Source: Nitrospirota bacterium
GTDB lineage: Bacteria; Nitrospirota; Thermodesulfovibrionia; Thermodesulfovibrionales; JdFR-85
DNA length: 15,594 nucleotides
Assembly: GCA_003232715.1 (NCBI GenBank)
Contig: QIJG01000191.1
Span: 1-15,594, forward strand
Reading direction: 5' to 3'
Under the pieces are notes generated by a model. It saw nothing but the letters and a program-made list of their open reading frames with translations. It made no database searches and was not told the DNA's origin. Shown here one piece after another: positions 7,559-14,941 of this stretch. The translations under genes and the position numbers were made by a program. The stretch's first letter is position 1. Every line of letters starts with the position of its first letter.

Positions 7559-7578
7559 CTGAATTTATCTGAATTTAT
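7559..7578. repeat. 10-bp tandem duplication
   Basis: CTGAATTTAT occurs twice head to tail in the AT-rich stretch between tetR and the efflux operon. It is a simple duplication, but it lies 48 bp upstream of the 24-codon frame, where a promoter or operator for the leftward operon would be expected. Confidence 0.6.
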
Positions 7579-7620
7579 ATCTCTTTGTCTTTTGAAACCG
7601 TTTAGTTCTTTCTCTTTTCA

Positions 7621-7645
7621 TTCCGACTTCCGACTCCTGACTTCT
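7621..7645. repeat. 7-bp degenerate tandem repeat (TTCCGAC)
   Basis: TTCCGAC-TTCCGAC-TCCTGAC-TTCT makes three and a half heptamer units in a row. Similar short purine/pyrimidine-biased repeats also occur at 17-99 in this window, so this may be one of a dispersed set of intergenic repeats. Confidence 0.55.
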
Positions 7646-7701
7646 TGTTAAACATTATCCTTTTGCTTATAGTCAGGATTTATAGAAACAAGAGACAGCA
7701 A

Positions 7702-8298
7702 TCAAAAATATCTTTTCATAGTCCCATGAACAAATATATCTACAAACTCCCCTATTATATTCTCCATCTCACGTTTAGTTACATCCCTTTCCTTTACAAT
7801 CTCTTCTGCCTGGAAATAAGAAAAAACCATCCCTAAAAATGCCCTTGCAACTGTCTTATGGGAAGACCTTCCGAGTTTACCCCTCGGCTGAAGAGTTCCA
7901 AAATAGTCTGCAAGGGTCTGTATGAGGTCATCTATGAATTTCTCGTGAACCATCCTGATCTTCTCCGGATATATATTCATCTCCGAAAGCATAATCCTGA
8001 CCAGGGACTTCCTCTCCTTCAGGGTCTCAAAAAATCTTATTCCTACTGTTCTGAGTGCCTCTTCACTGGCAAGCCCCTCTAATTCAGGCAGGAGTTGCCT
8101 GAGTCTGGGCAGAAAGGTATACCTGTTAAGTACCTCCTCAAATAACCTCTCCTTTGAGCCGAAATGTCTGAAGAGTGTAAGCTCCGTTACACCTGCCTCC
8201 CTGGCTATCTCCCTTGTTGTGGCTCCAAGATAACCTTTCCCGGAGATCAGCTTCAGGGTCGATTCCAGGAGCCGCTCTTTTGTGCCTGACTTTTCCAT
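7702..8298 (-). CDS. TetR/AcrR-family transcriptional repressor
   Basis: This 198-residue protein has the TetR N-terminal DNA-binding domain: TKERLLESTLKLISGKGYLGATTREIAREAGVTELTLFRHFGSKERLFEEV, with the helix-turn-helix at about residues 27-46 and the characteristic LFRHFGSKE. The remaining helices form the ligand-binding and dimer part; no ligand can be named. TetR proteins commonly control efflux genes next to them, and this one lies upstream of and in the same direction as the RND operon, 190 bp from the 24-codon frame. Its arginine codons are mostly AGG/AGA, as in the flanking genes and unlike the efflux operon, so it may be older in this place than the pump genes. Its own promoter carries a palindrome, suggesting autorepression. 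There is only a poor ribosome-binding match before ATG 8298. Confidence 0.9.
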   Translation of the reverse strand: MEKSGTKERLLESTLKLISGKGYLGATTREIAREAGVTELTLFRHFGSKERLFEEVLNRYTFLPRLRQLLPELEGLASEEALRTVGIRFFETLKERKSLVRIMLSEMNIYPEKIRMVHEKFIDDLIQTLADYFGTLQPRGKLGRSSHKTVARAFLGMVFSYFQAEEIVKERDVTKREMENIIGEFVDIFVHGTMKRYF

Positions 8299-8301
8299 AA
8301 T

Positions 8302-8345
8302 GTAAGTGCTTACTTACTATATATGTAATGGTTAAAACAAGTCAA
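8302..8345 (-). promoter_or_regulatory. tetR promoter with overlapping operator palindrome
   Basis: On the - strand, TTGACT (8345-8340) and TATATA (8323-8318) are 16 bp apart, a good sigma-70 pair. Immediately downstream GTAAG-TG-CTTAC (8302-8313), with a further CTTAC copy at 8313-8317, forms an inverted repeat where a repressor would block transcription. It lies only 4 bp from the tetR start, so the transcript has a very short leader. This agrees with autoregulation. Confidence 0.6.
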
Positions 8346-8605
8346 GTAAAAAATCTGTAATAACAAGCCTTCCGGGTTTTGTAGTGTTGATAACCCCGGA
8401 TATAACCCCTGATTAAAATCTGTGTTTAAACTCAACTTTCCTATCTGTCATTCAGGGAGCATCGGGTCTGTATTGAATCCGAACATTTTCCTGTAACCCT
8501 CCTACCTGACAGAAGCCTGATATCGATAACGCCAAGCTTAAGAAGATGATAATCCAGCTGCGTAAAAGGTATAATGCAGGGCATATTAATTTAAAAATTT
8601 AAGGA
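8346..8605. other. Intergenic region between divergent tetR and ksgA
   Basis: No full gene is visible. A TATAAT (8570-8575) could be a -10 element for ksgA, but its -35 (TGATAA) is poor. A coding-like tail on the + strand, after an in-frame TGA, reads DNAKLKKMIIQLRKRYNAG and ends in TAA at 8600-8602, immediately before the ksgA AAGGAG. It may be the end of a lost gene or chance. Confidence 0.4.
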
Positions 8606-9392
8606 GTGATCCTGAAACGCAAACTCGGACAACATTATCTCTTTAACCCATCCATATTAAAGAAGCTGATAAACACAGCAGATCTCGTACCTGAGGATAC
8701 AGTGGTAGAGATAGGCCCCGGTAAGGGCAGTCTCACTCTCATGTTATCGGAAGAAACAAGAGAGGTTATAGCCATAGAGCTTGACCCATATCTCTGCGAA
8801 CATCTTAAAAAAAAGGTCTCGGCAATAAGGAACATAAAACTCTTATCACACTCTCCCCCCATTCAAGGTAGCGGCCAATATCCCCTATTACATAACAACA
8901 CCGATAATCTTCAGGCTCCTTGCCCACAGGGACAGGCTTATATCTGCAACCCTTACAGTTCAAAAGGAGGTGGCGGAAAGGATAGTAGCCCCTCCGGGCG
9001 GAAAGGATTACGGAGTGCTCTCACTCATGGTCCAGTATTATGCTGAGACCAACATAGCCTTTTTCATACCGAAAGAGGCATTTAAGCCCCCGCCGAAGGT
9101 AGACTCTGCCGTGGTTCATCTCAGGATATTAGCTGAACCGCGTATCTCTGTCCCCGATGAAAAGCTATTCTTCAGGGTAATCAGGACAGCATTTTCGCAG
9201 AGGAGAAAGACCCTCTCGAACTCCCTGAAACCCCTGTCCGAAAATATAAAGGATATCCTGCTTATTGCAGGGATAGACCCCCGGAGGAGACCTGAAACCC
9301 TGAGTATGGAAGAGTTTGCCGGAATCGCTGAAGCACTTATTCACAGTAAGATTTCACCGCAGAGTTCGCAGAGGCCGCAGAGGAAAACATAA
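8606..9392 (+). pseudogene. ksgA: 16S rRNA (adenine-N6,N6)-dimethyltransferase KsgA/RsmA, disrupted
   Basis: KsgA dimethylates two adjacent adenines near the 3' end of 16S rRNA using SAM. The N-terminal frame gives LGQHYLFNP and the SAM motif VVEIGPGKGSLT, then ELDPYL, up to NIKLLSHSPP. The family sequence resumes one frame away at about 8862 with FKVAANIPYYITTPIIF (catalytic NIPY motif), APPGGKDYGVLSLMVQYY, PPPKVDSAVVHL and FSQRRKTLSNSL. Losing one C from the C6 run at 8855-8860 would restore the frame. However, about 12-14 residues, including the usual G-D-A motif that contacts SAM, are still missing between NIKLL and FKVAAN, so more than a homopolymer error is involved. The start is unusual: GTG 8606 overlaps the AAGGAG (8601-8606), whereas CTG 8612 is correctly spaced and would give MKRKLGQHYL. 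The C-terminal SPQSSQRPQRKT comes from an intergenic repeat. Confidence 0.82.
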
Positions 9393-9520
9393 GACACTGA
9401 GAATATTCAATCCAAAACCAACGATAAAAAGGCTCAAACAACCACTCATTACCGGTGACGGGTTCAAAGCAACTGCAACCTGAAACAAGGTCTTCTAAAA
9501 CTCTGCATTCTCTGCGGTAA
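9352..9520. repeat. CGCAGAG-type repeat with inverted arms
   Basis: At 9356-9382 the sequence ACCGCAGAGTTCGCAGAGG followed by CCGCAGAGG is a 9-bp-period repeat. Its inverted counterpart lies at 9501-9519, where the other strand reads ACCGCAGAGAATGCAGAG. The left arm is translated as the end of ksgA, so the element has entered or replaced the last codons of that gene. The inside (about 120 bp) shows no gene. It could be a small non-autonomous element. Confidence 0.55.
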
Positions 9521-9535
9521 GCTGGATTCTTACAT

Positions 9536-10018
9536 TCACTCCGTCTCACACGGTGGTACTTTCTCTTTCAATCTCTCCAGCCCCGCCTTTGTAAGTTCAG
9601 GCTTTACAACAAATACGGAGAGGGCATATTCATCCTTTTTCTTTATGAGGAGCCACTGATTCTCTCTCCCTTTCAGCCTTGTCAGGACAAAGGTCCCCTT
9701 CAGCTTTCTCCCCTTAAGGATAAACTCCAGCAGCCCTTCCTCCAGACTCCCGCCAATCAGTTCATATTCACCTGAATCCCATATAAGTACAGGCCCGGCG
9801 CCATAATGACCTTCAGGGATTATGCCCTCAAATGTTCCGTACTCAAGCGGATGGTCATCAACCATTATTGCAAGTCTCTTGTCCTTTGGGCACATTGAAG
9901 GCCCCTTTGGGACGGCCCAGGACTTCAGCACTCCGGCCATCTCAAGTCTGAAGTCATAATGGAGGCGTTTTGAGTGATGTTCATGTACAACAAAACAGGG
10001 CATGAAATATAATAGCAT
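9536..10018 (-). CDS. Stand-alone LigD-type 3'-phosphoesterase domain protein
   Basis: This 160-residue protein is a single phosphoesterase (PE) domain, as found at the N-terminus of LigD in bacterial non-homologous end joining. All active-site residues known for the Pseudomonas aeruginosa domain are present with identical spacing: His14, His20, Asp22, Arg24 (HHSKRLHYDFRLE), His56 and Tyr60 (DDHPLEY). Further family signatures are LKSWAVPKGPS, FEGIIPEGHYGAG and WLLIKKKDE. The domain trims 3'-ribonucleotides and 3'-phosphates at DNA ends using a metal. No ligase or polymerase domain is attached and no Ku gene is in view. Neither ATG 10018 nor the alternative ATG 10003 has a clear ribosome-binding site, so the exact start is uncertain. 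It is divergent from the RNA-repair operon next to it and convergent with ksgA. Confidence 0.9.
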   Translation of the reverse strand: MLLYFMPCFVVHEHHSKRLHYDFRLEMAGVLKSWAVPKGPSMCPKDKRLAIMVDDHPLEYGTFEGIIPEGHYGAGPVLIWDSGEYELIGGSLEEGLLEFILKGRKLKGTFVLTRLKGRENQWLLIKKKDEYALSVFVVKPELTKAGLERLKEKVPPCETE

Positions 10019-10055
10019 GTGAATGGTTTTGTTTGCAGCAGAAAGAGATTCCCGA

Positions 10056-10084
10056 TTGACATCTTTAAAGGTCAGTGTTAATAT
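10056..10084 (+). promoter_or_regulatory. Promoter for the archease-rtcB operon
   Basis: A perfect -35 TTGACA (10056-10061) is followed after 17 bp by TAATAT (10079-10084), a fair -10. The transcript would start about 30 bp before the archease ATG. No sigma-54 (RtcR-type) GG-N10-GC element was seen, so expression may be constitutive, unlike the stress-controlled rtc operon of E. coli. Confidence 0.5.
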
Positions 10085-10119
10085 GTGAGTAGATTTTAAG
10101 AAAACTTAAATAAAGTTCC

Positions 10120-10539
10120 ATGAACAGAGGGTTTGAAATTCTTGACATATCCGGAGATGCGGGCCTCAGGGTCCAGGGCCGGAGCCTTGAAGAACTATTT
10201 GTAAAGAGCGCACTTGGAGTTTACAGTCTTATCACTGACCTCTCAACTGTTGAGCCTGCAGACTCTGCTGATATAAAGGTCAACAGGGAATCACTTGATG
10301 GTCTCTTTGTTGGATGGCTCAATGAATTGATCTTCCGGTTTGACACCTACGGTTTTATCGGCAAGGAGGTCAGGATTAAAAACATCAACGAAAACGGGGT
10401 TGAGGCAGGTATAAGAGGCGAGGAGTTTGACCCTGAGAGACATGAAAGAGGGCTTCTGGTGAAAGCCGCCACATACCATAACCTCAGGATTGAAGAAAAA
10501 AATGGTATCTGGACTGCCGAGGTGGTTCTTGATATGTAG
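10120..10539 (+). CDS. Archease (RtcB cofactor protein)
   Basis: Archease speeds the guanylylation and turnover of the RNA ligase RtcB. This 139-residue protein matches the family along its length: FEILDISGDAGLRVQG at the N-terminus (family D-H-T-A-D-x-G-I-x-x-x-G), SLEELFVKSALGVYSLITD, LFVGWLNELIFRFDTYGF, GEEFDPERHERGLLVKAATYHNL, and the closing WTAEVVLDM. Asp13, Asp40 and Asp138 occupy places where the family keeps acidic residues thought to bind the metal. The usual His-Thr of the first motif is replaced by Ser-Gly here. There is only a weak ribosome-binding site (AAAG) before ATG 10120. The rtcB gene follows 30 bp downstream, the common operon arrangement. Confidence 0.9.
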   Translation: MNRGFEILDISGDAGLRVQGRSLEELFVKSALGVYSLITDLSTVEPADSADIKVNRESLDGLFVGWLNELIFRFDTYGFIGKEVRIKNINENGVEAGIRGEEFDPERHERGLLVKAATYHNLRIEEKNGIWTAEVVLDM

Positions 10540-10569
10540 TAACATCCTTACATAAACAGGAGTGATTAT

Positions 10570-12012
10570 ATGGCGGAAGGACTGCGAAGAATAGACGAGA
10601 CCCGCATCGAGGTCCCTATGGGATATACCGACGGGATGCGCGTGGGCGGAATAATCTATGTCGATAAGAAGCTTGAGACATTCCTTGAAGAAGGTGCGAT
10701 AAAACAGGTTGCCAATGTGGCCACGCTTCCGGGCATAGTGAAGAGATCCCTTGCAATGCCGGACATTCATAAAGGATACGGTTTTGCAATCGGCGGGGTG
10801 GCGGCCTTTGACCTGGAAAACGGGATTATATCCCCCGGAGGGGTAGGTTATGACATAAACTGCGGGGTTCGTCTGCTGAGGAGTAACCTGACACGAGATG
10901 AAATTATCCCCAGGATAAAAGACCTCGTTGTGATGCTCTACAATGAAGTCCCTTCAGGAGTCGGCTCAAAGGGCAAACTCAGGCTGACAAGGGAGGATCA
11001 AAGATCGCTCCTCCTGAAGGGAGCCCGCTGGGCGGTTGAACGGGGCTATGGCGGGGCAGAAGACCTTGAAAGGACTGAATCCGGAGGGGCCATGGAGGGC
11101 GCAGACCCGTCTTTGATAAGTGACAGGGCATTCGAACGCGGCAGGGCACAGCAGGGGACCCTCGGCTCCGGAAATCACTTCCTTGAGGTACAGTATGTGG
11201 CAGAGATATACGATAAAAAAGCAGCCGATCTGCTCGGTCTCTTTCCTGACCAGATAACAATAATGATCCACACCGGATCAAGGGGTTTTGGACATCAGGT
11301 CTGTACAGACTATATCGAGGTGATGGATAGGGCTGCCAGGAAATACGGCATAACATTGCCGGACAAGGAGCTTGCCTGTGCACCTGTAAAGAGTCCTGAG
11401 GCCCGGGATTATCTTGCAGCAATGAATGCTGCTGCAAATTACGCATGGGCCAACAGACAGTGCATAATGCACTGGACAAGAGAGGCACTGATGAAGGTAA
11501 TGTCGGCATCCCCGGAAGAGCTGGGCCTGAAACTCATCTATGATGTTGCCCATAATATAGCAAAGATGGAGGAGCATACCGTCAACGGCGTTAAAAAGAG
11601 ACTCATCGTCCACAGAAAGGGAGCCACACGGGCCTTCCCCCCCGGGCATCCCGAGCTTCCGGAGGTCTACAGGGAGCTGGGCCAGCCTGTATTGATTCCC
11701 GGTGATATGGGCAGGGCCTCTTTTGTCCTCACAGGCACTGAAAAGGCCATGGAAGAGACCTTCGGGTCCACCTGCCACGGAGCAGGCAGGGTGATCTCCA
11801 GGCATCAGGCGATCAGACAGGCAAAGGGCCGTGCCATATGGCGGGAGATGGAGGATGCAGGCATAGTGGTCATGAGTGCAGGGAAACGGACCCTTGCCGA
11901 GGAGATGCCGGAGGCTTATAAAGATGTATCAAATGTGGTGGATCTGGTACACAGGGCAGGTATCTCCGGGAAGGTGGCAAAATTGAGACCACTGGGGGTG
12001 GTAAAGGGATAG
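10570..12012 (+). CDS. rtcB: RNA-splicing/repair ligase RtcB
   Basis: RtcB joins RNA ends bearing 3'-phosphate or 2',3'-cyclic phosphate to 5'-hydroxyl ends, using GTP and Mn2+. It works in tRNA splicing or RNA repair. The 480-residue length and residue numbering agree almost one for one with the Pyrococcus horikoshii enzyme: Asp95 and Cys98 (GYDINCGVRL), His203 (GSGNHFLEVQ), His234 (MIHTGSRGFGH), His329 (DVAHNIAKMEEH) as metal ligands, HRKGATRAFPPGHP near 348-361, and His403 (STCHGAGR) as the residue that carries GMP. The end, DVSNVVDLVHRAGISGKVAKLRPLGVVKG, is also canonical. CAGGAGTG precedes ATG 10570. No defects are seen. It is co-transcribed with archease; a tRNA-like gene begins 42 bp after its stop. 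Confidence 0.97.
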   Translation: MAEGLRRIDETRIEVPMGYTDGMRVGGIIYVDKKLETFLEEGAIKQVANVATLPGIVKRSLAMPDIHKGYGFAIGGVAAFDLENGIISPGGVGYDINCGVRLLRSNLTRDEIIPRIKDLVVMLYNEVPSGVGSKGKLRLTREDQRSLLLKGARWAVERGYGGAEDLERTESGGAMEGADPSLISDRAFERGRAQQGTLGSGNHFLEVQYVAEIYDKKAADLLGLFPDQITIMIHTGSRGFGHQVCTDYIEVMDRAARKYGITLPDKELACAPVKSPEARDYLAAMNAAANYAWANRQCIMHWTREALMKVMSASPEELGLKLIYDVAHNIAKMEEHTVNGVKKRLIVHRKGATRAFPPGHPELPEVYRELGQPVLIPGDMGRASFVLTGTEKAMEETFGSTCHGAGRVISRHQAIRQAKGRAIWREMEDAGIVVMSAGKRTLAEEMPEAYKDVSNVVDLVHRAGISGKVAKLRPLGVVKG

Positions 12013-12017
12013 ATCGT

Positions 12018-12047
12018 TTGACAATAAAGGCCCCGTTAGGATATGAT
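12018..12047 (+). promoter_or_regulatory. tRNA promoter with adjoining palindrome
   Basis: TTGACA (12018-12023) and TATGAT (12042-12047) are 18 bp apart. The -10 lies inside a perfect inverted repeat GGATAT-GATA-ATATCC (12039-12054) that ends exactly where the tRNA begins. The tRNA thus has its own promoter and is not merely read from rtcB. Confidence 0.55.
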
Positions 12048-12054
12048 AATATCC

Positions 12055-12128
<74 letters not shown>

Positions 12129-12483
12129 TGCTTCAAAAAACAAATCCTTATTATTTCATCTCCGTCATTGCTGCTTCATTCTTTTCAAGACCGATTCCGG
12201 CCTTTTGCCTTAATTATAGCGCAAACCTCTTCGCCTTCCTGTATAGCCTTTCTCAGAAGCCGACCCGGATTCCAACAACAGATGGGAGACTTTTATTGAC
12301 AAAAGCACAATGGACAGTTACAATGGATTGAACAAATCAACCTCATATCATAAACGGAAGGCGGGTTCAGAGAAGAGCAGCCGTTCTCCTTTCCCGGGGG
12401 ATTAAAAGCAACATTCTAATCTACTTTCATTCTCAATTCATGGTTAACAACAAATCTCACAAAGTAAGAGGAGGTAACGATTT
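12129..12483. other. 355-bp intergenic stretch without a clear gene
   Basis: No supported gene lies here. On the - strand a short open stretch (about 12250-12180) reads IQEGEEVCAIIKAKG, which resembles the end of a molybdate-binding TOBE domain, but upstream residues do not continue the family and there is no start codon, so it is at most a remnant. TTGACA at 12297-12302 has no matching -10 at normal distance. The hflK ribosome-binding site AGAGGAGGT ends the region. Confidence 0.35.
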
Positions 12484-13464
12484 ATGGAACAAAAAGTACC
12501 GTTTGATCTAAAAGATTTCCGGCCGCCCAATATCAGTGTCAAGATGATTGTTGGGGCCGTTGTTGCAATCCTGCTCGTGATTTTTCTGTTTTCTTCCTAC
12601 TTTACGGTAGCTACGGATGAGGTCGGGGTTGTCCTCAGGTTTGGAAAATTTGTCCGCACAGTCGATCCCGGATTAAACTTTAAGTTGCCTTTTGGAATCG
12701 AAAAGGTATATAAAGTACCTGTCCAACGGCAATTAAAGCTCGAACTTGGCTTCCGAACAACTAAGCCCGGTATCAGGACTGAGTATTCCTCCAGAAAATA
12801 TCAAGAGGAGTCCTTGATGTTAACAGGCGACCTGAATGCCGCTGAGGTAGAATGGATCGTGCAATACCGCATCAAAGACCCTTACAAATTCCTGTTTCGT
12901 ATAAGAAACTCCGTGGGGACATTCCGTGATATCAATGAAGCAGTCATGCGTGAGGTTGTTGGTGACCGTACGGTGGACGAGGTCTTGACCGTCGGTCGTC
13001 AGGAAATTGCCAGCACCGTCACCCTGAAAGTTCAGAAATTATGCGATCAGTATGAGACGGGGCTTAAAGTAGAACAGGTGGTGCTTCAGGATGTCAATCC
13101 CCCCGAATCTGTAAAACCTGCCTTCAACGAGGTCAATGAAGCCCAGCAGGAACGCGAAAAATTAATTAATCAGGCCCTTTCCGAATATAACAAGGTAATT
13201 CCGAGGGCCCGCGGTGAGGCGGAGAGAACGATTGAAAAGGCAAAGGGATACGCACTGGAACGGGTTAATAACGCACGCGGTGAGGCATCAAGGTTTGATT
13301 CTGTTTTCAAGGAATATATGAAAGCAAAAGAGGTAACGCGTCAGCGTATTTATCTGGAGACAATGAATGATATCATGCAAAAGGTTGGAAGAAAATTAAT
13401 CACTGACGAGAATGTCACCGGGATTTTACCTTTGTTCCAGCTTGAGAAGGGAGGCGCTAAATAA
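12484..13464 (+). CDS. hflK: HflK, SPFH-domain regulator of the FtsH protease
   Basis: This 326-residue protein has a single N-terminal membrane segment (about 21-42) and then the SPFH/prohibitin domain: TDEVGVVLRFGKFVRTVDPGLNFKLPFGIEKVYKVPV (HflK signature), YQEESLMLTGDLNAAEVEWIVQYRIKDPYKFLF, and AVMREVVGDRTVDEVLTVGR. A long charged helical region about 215-290 (AQQEREKLINQALSEYNKVIPRARGEAER) is the coiled coil typical of the family. With HflC it forms a large cage in the inner membrane around FtsH and tunes its proteolysis. It lacks the long Gly-rich N-terminal tail of the E. coli protein. AGAGGAGGT seven bases before ATG 12484 fixes the start. Its TAA overlaps the hflC start by one base (TAATG), so translation is coupled. 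No ftsH is in the window. Confidence 0.93.
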   Translation: MEQKVPFDLKDFRPPNISVKMIVGAVVAILLVIFLFSSYFTVATDEVGVVLRFGKFVRTVDPGLNFKLPFGIEKVYKVPVQRQLKLELGFRTTKPGIRTEYSSRKYQEESLMLTGDLNAAEVEWIVQYRIKDPYKFLFRIRNSVGTFRDINEAVMREVVGDRTVDEVLTVGRQEIASTVTLKVQKLCDQYETGLKVEQVVLQDVNPPESVKPAFNEVNEAQQEREKLINQALSEYNKVIPRARGEAERTIEKAKGYALERVNNARGEASRFDSVFKEYMKAKEVTRQRIYLETMNDIMQKVGRKLITDENVTGILPLFQLEKGGAK

Positions 13465-14417
13465 TGAAAAAAACAAAGTATGTAGTAATTGTAACCATTG
13501 CAGTTCTTGCCTTGATAGCTGTAGCCTCCTCTGCTTTCATCGTAAATGAAACAGAACAGGTTATAATCACACAATTTGGTAAACCGATAGGCAAACCGAT
13601 TGTAACCCCGGGCATCCATTTCAAAATCCCCATAATTCAGGAGGCCAATTTTTTTGATAAACGTTTTCTGGAATGGGATGGCGATCCTAATCAGATACCC
13701 ACGAAAGATAAAAGATTTATCTGGGTGGATACCTATGCACGCTGGCGGATTAAAAACCCGCTTTTGTTCTTTCAGCGCGTGCGGAACGAACGGGGTGCCC
13801 AGTCCCGGTTGGATGATATTTTAGATGGTGAGACCAGAAACGCAATTGCCAAACACGTCCTGGTTGAAATAATTCGTTCAACTAACCGGGAATATAAGTC
13901 AAGTGAAGGTTTGTCAAATGAGGGAGAAGGCAATAGTTTAGTCAGGATTAAATACGGCAGAGAAAAGATAGCACGTTCTATTGTCAATGCAGCTTCACCT
14001 CGCACCCTTGAGCTTGGGATCGAATTGCTCGACCTGAGGTTTAAAAGGATTAATTACGTGGAAGAAGTCCAGAAAAAGATATTTGAACGGATGATTACCG
14101 AACGTAAGCGCATAGCGGACAAATTCCGCTCCGAAGGGCAGGGTGAAGCTTCTAAAATCCTGGGCAATAAAGAGCGTGAGTTAAAAAAGATCCAGTCTGA
14201 GGCATACAAAACAGCTCAGGAAATAATGGGAAAGGCTGATGCTAAAGCAACTGCTATCTATGCCAAAGCCTATAACCAGAACCAGCAATCCCGGGATTTC
14301 TATGTCTTTCTGAAAACCCTGGATACCTACAAGACAACGTTATCTGAAAAAGACTGGCTGATCCTCTCCACGAAAAGCGATTTTTTCAGATACCTTCGAA
14401 CACAATCCGGCAAGTAG
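13464..14417 (+). CDS. hflC: HflC, SPFH-domain partner of HflK
   Basis: This 317-residue protein has an N-terminal membrane segment (about 6-27) followed by the HflC pattern: NETEQVIITQFGKPIGKPIVTPGIHFKIPIIQEANFFDKRFLEWDG, then WVDTYARWRIKNPLLFFQRV, a region with LLDLRFKRINYVEEVQKKIFERMITERKRIA (the usual HflC hydrophilic motif), and a helical stretch EGQGEASKILGNKERELKKI. The C-terminus FYVFLKTLDTYKTTLSEKDWLILSTKSDFFRYL is typical. It partners HflK in the FtsH-regulating complex on the periplasmic side of the inner membrane. The ribosome-binding signal GGAGG lies inside the end of hflK. A strong terminator follows 8 bp after its TAG. Confidence 0.93.
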   Translation: MKKTKYVVIVTIAVLALIAVASSAFIVNETEQVIITQFGKPIGKPIVTPGIHFKIPIIQEANFFDKRFLEWDGDPNQIPTKDKRFIWVDTYARWRIKNPLLFFQRVRNERGAQSRLDDILDGETRNAIAKHVLVEIIRSTNREYKSSEGLSNEGEGNSLVRIKYGREKIARSIVNAASPRTLELGIELLDLRFKRINYVEEVQKKIFERMITERKRIADKFRSEGQGEASKILGNKERELKKIQSEAYKTAQEIMGKADAKATAIYAKAYNQNQQSRDFYVFLKTLDTYKTTLSEKDWLILSTKSDFFRYLRTQSGK

Positions 14418-14424
14418 ATATTTT

Positions 14425-14469
14425 AATTCGGGAGCTTCATGCTCCCGAATTTCCCTCTCTCTCTTTTTG
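14425..14469 (+). terminator. Rho-independent terminator after hflC
   Basis: AATTCGGGAGC (14425-14435) pairs perfectly with GCTCCCGAATT (14441-14451) around a TTCAT loop, giving an 11-bp stem. It is followed by a pyrimidine-rich run with TTTTT (CCCTCTCTCTCTTTTT). The T-run is interrupted by Cs, so termination may be less than complete. It works for the rightward hflKC transcript; on the other strand no T-run follows. Confidence 0.8.
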
Positions 14470-14629
14470 AAGACCATGTGAACTACAGAGTTTTACAGAG
14501 TTTGCCAGCCTCGAGTAGACCGATCAATTCCATAGGGGTCTATGATTTTACACCCATTTTCGAGAGTCAATATCCAGGGCAGAGAGAGAGCATGCCCTTT
14601 CTCCAGGGGTGCTCTTCCAGGCCTTCCTC

Positions 14630-14941
14630 TCAGCTCTTTAAATAATTTATTAATGCCTGAATCTCTTTATCCGACAGATGTTCGAACCCCGGCATTGTAG
14701 AATTAGGATTGTTTACCCCGGAGTTTTTAATCTGCTGTTTCAGCCACTTATCGCTCCTCTTTTTGGTAACACCCGTCAGGTTAGGACCTATGCTTCCGCC
14801 CGTCCCTTTAAATTTGTGGCAGTTGTTGCAGCCTTCCTTCTGGTAAAGTGAAGCACCATTAACAGAGCATCCAAATGAAAATAAGATTACTGTTACCATA
14901 ATAAGCAAGCCCGTTCTTAAAACTGTTTTTAGTATGTTCAT
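14630..14941 (-). CDS. Small mono-heme cytochrome c (class I), exported
   Basis: This 103-residue protein begins with a signal-like membrane stretch (about 8-24: LRTGLLIMVTVILFSFG) and has a single heme motif C38-N-N-C-H42, preceded by Y-Q-K-E-G. The rest is typical of soluble class I cytochromes: GSIGPNLTGVTKKRSDKWL, the distal ligand Met83 in STMPGF, and LSDKEIQALINYLK at the C-terminus. It carries electrons in the periplasm. The mature N-terminus is unclear: Cys25 (SFGC) could be a lipid anchor, although the lipobox is imperfect (no Leu at -3); cleavage after NGA near residue 30 is the other option. AGGAGGGAGTT before ATG 14941 is a strong ribosome-binding site. It is not in an operon and has a distant promoter. 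The redox partner cannot be named from the window. Confidence 0.9.
   Translation of the reverse strand: MNILKTVLRTGLLIMVTVILFSFGCSVNGASLYQKEGCNNCHKFKGTGGSIGPNLTGVTKKRSDKWLKQQIKNSGVNNPNSTMPGFEHLSDKEIQALINYLKS

Noticed and set aside
10979..11805. Two reading frames of about 175 codons on the - strand
   Set aside because: They are antisense to rtcB, whose protein is intact and canonical; their Cys/Pro/Ser-rich translations look like shadows.
14439..14645. 68-codon reading frame on the + strand after hflC
   Set aside because: Its ATG lies in the loop of the terminator hairpin, there is no ribosome-binding site, and its end overlaps the cytochrome gene antisense.
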